Assembly: GCF_011397635.1 (NCBI RefSeq)
Contig: NC_064755.1
Coordinates: forward strand, 39,414,059-39,478,058
DNA: 64,000 nt
Reading direction: 5' to 3'
Source of the DNA: Epinephelus fuscoguttatus
Lineage: Eukaryota > Chordata > Actinopteri > Perciformes > Serranidae
Part shown: piece by piece, positions 59,600 through 64,000 of the stretch
Layout of the letters: every line of letters starts with the position of its first letter
Numbering within the stretch: the first letter of the stretch is position 1
Notes under the pieces: model-generated
What the model was told of the DNA's origin: nothing
Database searches by the model: none
What the model saw: only the letters and a program-made list of their open reading frames with translations
Program-made: the position numbers and the translations under genes

Positions 59600-61789
59600 C
59601 AGAACCAGCTGCTGACTCGAGGTCTGTCTGAAGTCCTGGAACAGCTCCTGCTTCACTCAGGTGAGTTTGATGGTTTCTGAGTCTGAGCTGTGAAGACACT
59701 CTGACTGTCTCTGTCTCTGCTGAGGACAAACAGGACAAACAGGCGTCGAACAAACACAGAGCAGGGTGAAGCTTTAATATCCCTGAGGGGAAATTTGTTT
59801 TAGCATTTTGCATTTATTCATTGATGTGTGACTGTAGTTTCAGGACAAACAGTTTTTCTTCTGCACAAAACACATTCATGTAGATTTCTTCAACTCAGTG
59901 TTAAAATTGCAAACAAAGGTTTTGTCTTTTTCACTGAATTAAAATCATAATGAGATTTAAAGAGCTGAGTCCATGTGAGGAGATATGATCTGTGTCAGAC
60001 AGCAGATTGTTAAACACAGAAGACCTTCAATCAAAATTAAAATCAGAACAGTTTCTAGTTGAAGAAACCCAAGATTTTAGATCTATTTTAATTCTATTTA
60101 TTTTCATTTTAATTTAATTCTAAGTAATTATATTCTAATTTTGTTCTATTATTTAAGATTAATTTAATTTTTGCTTGTTTGAGTCAACTGTGGATGTTTT
60201 TCTCTCATCATATGTCTTTTGCAGTGATGTCAAAAATGTTCAGGGTTTTTTTTATTTATATATATTTTTTTACATTTATAAGACAAATGTTCCTCAAAAT
60301 CATTTTCCTAATGATAGGGGACATTAATTCTAACAGAGTTGATGGTGTATTGATCATTAATAATGACTGACATTATGAAAACCCATTTAAAATGCTCTAT
60401 GTAATGAATTTCAATTTTATTTGCGAAATATATCAATTTAAACTCTGCAAAAAAGGCTGCAGAGAGGTGTAAAACTGTAAAGAGTAATAGAGCTTGATTG
60501 TAGTAACCTTTAATTTAAACTGAAGACCATTTTTCAAAATACAATTATTATATTGTTTTTGTTTTTTATTTCGAATTTATGTACTTTTTTTAATACAATA
60601 TTCAATATTTTTTTACTTACTTACTTTTTTTACTACAGCTTACCTTTTTTTGTATATTTGTTTAATAAAAGAAAAAATAATAATTAAAAAGTTAGGGGTG
60701 CTGAAGTTTCTCAGGTTATGATAATGTAAATAACTTTGTGTTTATTTAAATAATTTTATTTTCTATGTTGTGTCCACTGATGGTTCACAGCAAACATTTA
60801 AAATCTGTTGTTGCTCAGCAGCTCCTCGTTACAAACCCATGTAATCACTTCACATATTACCCATTGTTCTTCGTTGTATCGTTTTGCTATTTAAAGCCGC
60901 AGATTCAGTGTAATGTGATAACAACACACAGTGTCGCTCTGTTTGTGTTTACAGACAGCAGAACAACAGAAACATTAAGTTAACGTTTAACGAGCCCATT
61001 TCCTCCTCAGTGCGTCCATCCAGGATATTTGTGGGCGCTTGGTGGTTGTTAATGTGTTTCCATAGTAACCGGCCTATGTGTGTGTCCCCCTTTAGGTGAC
61101 AAGCAGCTAGTCGTCCTCGCCGATATGTGGGACAGATTCTTCACAGAGATCCTCCCGACCCTGCAGGCCATCTTCTACCCCGTCCAGGTACACACACACA
61201 CACACACACACACACAATTTGCTATTTGACTGCATGTGTCAGTTTGTACAAGGAAGCTGACACAAAAGAAGAAGAGGAAGAAATTAACACTGATTTGATC
61301 TACTGACTGACCCCAAAATGACACCTGATTAATGATTATAACACACAGTGTATGTGGCAGCACAGGACAGTATTACAACTTCCTTTATTTTAATTTATTT
61401 ATTTACTGAATATTAATCAACCAAACCTTCAATTTCCATTTCAAATTTTTCCCCAAACAATGAATCCAACATCACAACATCCTAGAGGGACTGAATAAAG
61501 CCCAACGGGCTGTCCAGACTCTCAGCATTCAAGGTTAATGTCTAACCGTGAATATCTTGGCAGGTGTAGAACGAATCATGTTTTCCAGTACGGATCGGGC
61601 AGCGACAAACATTACAGTCCTGTCGTTGTTAGCGTTTAGCTGAAAGCACCCCTGTGTCTCGGCACAGCCTCACAGTATGTTGTGAGTACGAGTTTTGTCC
61701 ATCAGCAACACAAACACAAAGATATGTACTTAGGGACTAAAATAAAACAACACAGGTTTGACAGTAGATGCTTAGTCAGTGTGTGTGTT

Positions 61790-61830
<41 letters not shown>

Positions 61831-61939
61831 CCTCGGGGAACTGATGTTCAACTCTTTAAATAGTCTGGGATCATTTGAGTGAAGAGGTCAGTGGATTAAC
61901 TGGCTGAGCTCTGGAGGAAACTACTGCTGAGGTATTCTT

Positions 61940-62017
<78 letters not shown>

Positions 62018-63610
62018 CAGGGTCAGGAGCTGACAGTGAGGCAGATGGCCCTATTGGCCTTCAGAGACCTGGTGCTGTTGAAGCTCCACCTGGAGGAGAC
62101 TCTGGGAACTGCAGCCTCTGTCCCTCCACCTGTTACACAGATGCTGCTGGTGCTGCAGGTTTGTACTCATCTGAAAGGTATACTCTGTGGGATTTAACAA
62201 AAAAAACAACCTACAGATTCAAACAGTAATAATCTAACTCAATATTAATCTGCAGAGACTCTGCCCTCTGCCTGGAGTTTCTTATTGTCTTCTTATGTTG
62301 CTGTGTTCAGGATGTTCTGGGCACAGCACTGAGGTGAGGTCAGGACGTTATAAAAGGTAGTGGCCAGGTGCCAGACTGTAGGCATTCAAGAGGAAGTTAT
62401 GAAACAAGGAAGCACAGTGCTGAACAAATGCAAATATAGCGAGGCAAAACACCAAGCAAATGAATCTGGGGTTGGCTTTTACTTTCACTGGTGATACTGC
62501 TCACAAACTGCATAGTGTCCTTTTAAAGGATAACTTTGGCTCATTACTACTAGGGCTGCCCCCGACAAAGAATTATCCTGGTCAACCAATAGTCATCATT
62601 TAGGGCCATTAGTCTCCTGCATGTTTACAATGTTAATTTAATTATTAAATGATATATTTTGGTGGTTTGAGAATTATCCTGGTCAACCAATAGTCATCAT
62701 TTAGGGCCATTAGTCTCCTGCATGTTTACAATGTTAATTTAATTATTAAATGATATATTTTGGTGGTTTGAGTTGAAGGTGTGAGAAAGAACAGTATCAG
62801 TAACATTGTTAACACTGTGCTACATTACAGAGAAATACAAAACCGTACTAATGAACCTTCATTAATATAGGCCTATATTTTATCTCCAAGTGCACGTCAC
62901 ACACTGAGCGAGCCGCCTGTTAATGACGCTGTGGGCTAATGGGCATGTAGCTACTTCCATGTTTCACATGATATGTCATGTTTGTAGTCGACCAATGAAG
63001 ATGAGTTTACATATCACCTTGGGTTCGTCCTTCACCTTCTCAAAATGATCCCACACTTTGGATTTCCTGCCCGACATGTTATTAACTAGCCTGTGGAATA
63101 ACCGCAGGTACCAGCCCTGGAAATGAACCTGACTCCTGTCTGACTGCTGAGCGTGGACACTTCCTGTGTCTGTCCTTTCAAATTAAAGTCACACAGAGTC
63201 CAGTTATATAGGTTTTGATTTATTTTGACAAGGCACAGCTCCTAATAGAGTTTCATGTTTGTTAGTTTTTTTTTTTGTTTTTTTTTTGCTGCGACTAAAC
63301 GACCAATGAAATCTTGCCGACTAATGACCTTTCTGGTTGACTAACGTCTGGTCGGCTATAGCCCTAATCACCACTTACTTTAGTAGTTTAGTTATCGTAA
63401 CATTGTACTAACATTGGGCAGTTGAGGGAACAAAAGCAAACAGGTGATCAGAACATCCCCTCTGTCTGTCTGTCTGTCTGTCTGTCTGTCAGGGTGTCCA
63501 CGAGTCGGGTACTCCCAGTTTGGAGTATTACCAGTTGGAGCGTCTGGTGGAGATCGTTGTATCTCCGTATCTCAGCAACGTTCTGCACAACAGAAACCAG
63601 ATCCTATTGG
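47019..63610 (+). CDS. prr5l: PRR5L (Protor-2), mTORC2 subunit, 3' end outside window
   Basis: Seven coding exons join in phase: 47010-47140 (ATG at 47019, second ATG 47022), 52383-52463, 53458-53506, 59603-59660, 61096-61187, 62021-62158 and 63493-63610. They give 219 residues of an expected roughly 370. MGSFRRPRPRFMSSPVLSDL at the start is diagnostic of PRR5L rather than PRR5. ELFTLNESIR, GSFITDYFQNQLL, LPTLQAIFYPVQGQEL and VTQMLLVLQGVHES follow as in the HbrB-type domain. PRR5L binds Rictor in mTOR complex 2 and is linked to PKC-delta control and tristetraprolin-mediated mRNA decay. The donor at 63610 is normal, so later exons should follow. Several splice sites abut simple repeats (see findings). 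The promoter is not resolved: candidates lie near 30.6 and 44.1 kb. The gene assignment is firm. Confidence 0.95.
47527..48070 (+). repeat. dispersed repeat, partner of 24.7 and 6.4 kb
   Basis: The motifs gttttttgaatgggattttg, ttgttctacgacataaaaca and gtgaagattatctcactgaa match 24760-25150 in order. About 270 bases of extra sequence in the middle distinguish this copy. It lies in intron 1 (coding) of prr5l. Confidence 0.7.
50701..50730. repeat. (GT)n microsatellite
   Basis: Fifteen GT units lie in the 47141-52382 intron of prr5l. Confidence 0.95.
50960..51790 (+). repeat. dispersed repeat interrupted by another repeat
   Basis: The outer parts (50970-51105 and 51590-51790) match 19080-19430 in order. 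The middle, about 51290-51545, is a diverged copy of 37945-38170 (gagctgtaaattcaccactt, agcgctcactctgcagcaaa). One repeat therefore inserted into, or recombined with, the other. A short tandem gtgtctgcagctgcct occurs at 51440-51475. Confidence 0.6.
51895..52095. repeat. dispersed 'AGTACTTTTACTTAAGTA' repeat
   Basis: It begins gcagtggtggaatgtaacaa and ends near agtaaaggatctgaatactt plus cttcaactgctgcaa. The ends correspond to those of the MITE at 15160-15710. Confidence 0.6.
52481..52742. repeat. pyrimidine-rich (CTTCTTGTC)-type low-complexity tract
   Basis: About 260 bases on the plus strand are made of imperfect cttcttgtc and ctttgtc units, starting 17 bases after the donor of the prr5l exon ending at 52463. 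Long open frames here (Phe/Leu/Ser-rich on plus, Lys-rich on minus) are composition artefacts. Confidence 0.9.
53820..54630. repeat. older interspersed repeat split by a MITE
   Basis: The text caagtttatttatatagcac at 53838 onward and atgtggaacataaaaactaa, attcagtgctttatacacca and gaatcagctgcagctatctg at 54380-54590 belong to one repeat seen widely in teleosts. It is interrupted by the hAT-like MITE at 53899-54204. The class of the older repeat is not assigned. Confidence 0.55.
53899..54204. mobile_element. hAT-like MITE, second copy
   Basis: It begins cagtggttcccaactggtcc and ends accagtggggaaccactg. It is alignable over its length with 9964-10299 (shared gtcattagttcaaggtcc, gctagtttgctgt, gctctgtgctggaaatt). 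The flanks ctctatat and cttacata agree at only about half of the eight positions, so the target duplication has decayed. Confidence 0.78.
55789..55860 (-). mobile_element. tRNA-like SINE head or tRNA pseudogene
   Basis: On the minus strand, actagtgtagtggtcagagc supplies an A-box-like segment and ccagggttcaaatac a B-box-like one. They are followed by a ctttactttacttt tail. The arms do not pair well enough for a working tRNA. It lies in the 53507-59602 intron of prr5l. Confidence 0.5.
57105..57127. repeat. (GT)n microsatellite
   Basis: About 11 GT units lie in the intron before the fourth coding exon of prr5l. Confidence 0.9.
58495..58810 (+). mobile_element. SINE-type repeat
   Basis: The sequence passes through tccttgagcaagatactgaa, ccccaaattgctcccgatgg, gtgtgtgaatgggtgaatgt and gactagaaaggcgctgtaca, a typical teleost SINE body and tail. 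A partial second copy of the head (ccttggacaagatcctgaac) precedes it at 58400-58490, giving a tandem-like arrangement. Confidence 0.7.
59568..59597. repeat. (TG)n directly upstream of a splice acceptor
   Basis: Fifteen TG units end five bases before the AG-exon junction at 59602/59603 of prr5l, leaving only tttcag as pyrimidine tract. Confidence 0.95.
61191..61216. repeat. (CA)n directly downstream of a splice donor
   Basis: Thirteen CA units begin three bases after the donor of the prr5l exon ending at 61187 (CAG|gtacacac). Confidence 0.95.
61791..61828. repeat. (GT)n microsatellite
   Basis: About 18 GT units lie in the 61188-62020 intron of prr5l. Confidence 0.95.
61942..62016. repeat. 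long (TG)n directly upstream of a splice acceptor
   Basis: About 37 uninterrupted TG units run to within four bases of the acceptor at 62020/62021 of prr5l. The usual polypyrimidine tract is absent apart from ttcag. Confidence 0.95.
62551..63366. mobile_element. hAT-like element remnant with internal duplication
   Basis: The left end tagggctgcccccgac and the right end gtcggctatagccctaa are imperfect inverted repeats. The flanks attactac and atcaccac agree at 6 of 8 bases, fitting an hAT target duplication. No transposase is seen. It contains the exact tandem duplication at 62571-62772. It sits in the prr5l intron before the last visible exon. Confidence 0.7.
62571..62772. repeat. exact tandem duplication, 2 x 101 bases
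   Basis: Two adjacent 101-base units, both starting aattatcctggtcaaccaat and ending ggtggtttgag, are identical as read. It is either a recent duplication or an assembly artefact. Confidence 0.93.
63462..63492. repeat. (TCTG)n forming a splice acceptor tract
   Basis: About seven TCTG units run directly into the acceptor ctgtcag at 63492/63493 of prr5l, so the tetranucleotide array itself serves as the pyrimidine tract. Confidence 0.93.
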
Positions 63611-64000
63611 GTGAGTACTTCCCACCATCACGTCATTCTGAATGCTTCTCACAGACACTTAATGATAACATGAAATATATAAAGACAACAGCATCCTAAT
63701 GCTGATAGATTTCTTACTCAGGCACGTTTTGAGTTTCTGCAGGACCCCTGATTTGGGATGTTTGTAAAATGTTTGGCAGTCATGAAAAGTTGATTTAAAA
63801 GCAGCAGTTTGTTGTTTAACAGGTAAAATCAGATTAAAGAGAAACAAACAAGCAGATACGTTTTCTAAAAGCAGCTGCATGAAGTCTCATTTTCAAGTGT
63901 ATGTCTGAGGCTGCGTTCAAAATCACTCACTATATAGTGAGGTCACCATTTTGTAAGTGCTGTCTGAATGTTTATGGAGAATTACTATATATAATAGACT

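Noticed and set aside
61943-62229. Cys-Val repeat proteins of 84 and 94 codons
   Set aside because: The (TG)n tract is read in frame. Only the part from 62021 onward is exon, in the frame that starts GQELTVRQMALL.

Overview
This window looks like nuclear DNA of a ray-finned (probably percomorph) fish. Coding sequence is split into many small exons with GT-AG borders. The non-coding DNA is AT-rich and full of teleost-type repeats: tRNA-derived SINEs, hAT-like MITEs with 8-bp target duplications, a Tc1-like element, and long TG/CA, TA and TATC microsatellites. No bacterial, phage or CRISPR feature is present.

Layout. (1) 1-3221: a four-exon minus-strand gene, the homologue of human C15orf40 (DUF167/UPF0235), predicted 187 aa with a long presequence. 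Repeats fill its introns and 3' side. (2) 3222-4742: a short head-to-head intergenic region. (3) 4743-26272: a 17-exon plus-strand gene of the glutaminase family, assembled here exon by exon. All phases agree and give one 456-aa reading frame with an AATAAA signal 28 bases after the stop. The protein keeps the glutaminase fold landmarks but has lost every catalytic residue that can be aligned. It also lacks the C-terminal part of the catalytic domain and most of the ankyrin region. It is best read as a pseudoenzyme, possibly the fish 'glutaminase-like' gene. (4) 10827-12311: an intronless TRIM gene (RING, B-box, coiled coil, PRY-SPRY) inside intron 2 of the glutaminase-like gene, ending in a microsatellite-encoded poly-Asp tail. 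(5) 21.4-23.3 kb: a decayed Tc1-like transposon in intron 10, framed by a 51-bp perfect inverted repeat. (6) 26.3-47 kb: no recognised coding gene. It holds a CpG-containing promoter/first-exon candidate near 30.6 kb, a 1.7-kb degenerate minisatellite, several dispersed repeat families and a second CpG-rich candidate near 44.1 kb. (7) 47019-63610 and beyond: prr5l (Protor-2, an mTORC2 subunit). Seven coding exons covering about 219 residues are visible and the C-terminus lies past the window. Several of its splice sites directly abut TG, CA or TCTG repeats.

The genes do not form an obvious pathway. The most interesting item is the glutaminase-like gene: a reading frame intact across 17 exons, with all visible active-site positions replaced. 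The clustering of simple repeats at prr5l splice sites comes second. Exon calls were made by eye from splice signals, phase and remembered family sequences, so transcript data would be decisive.
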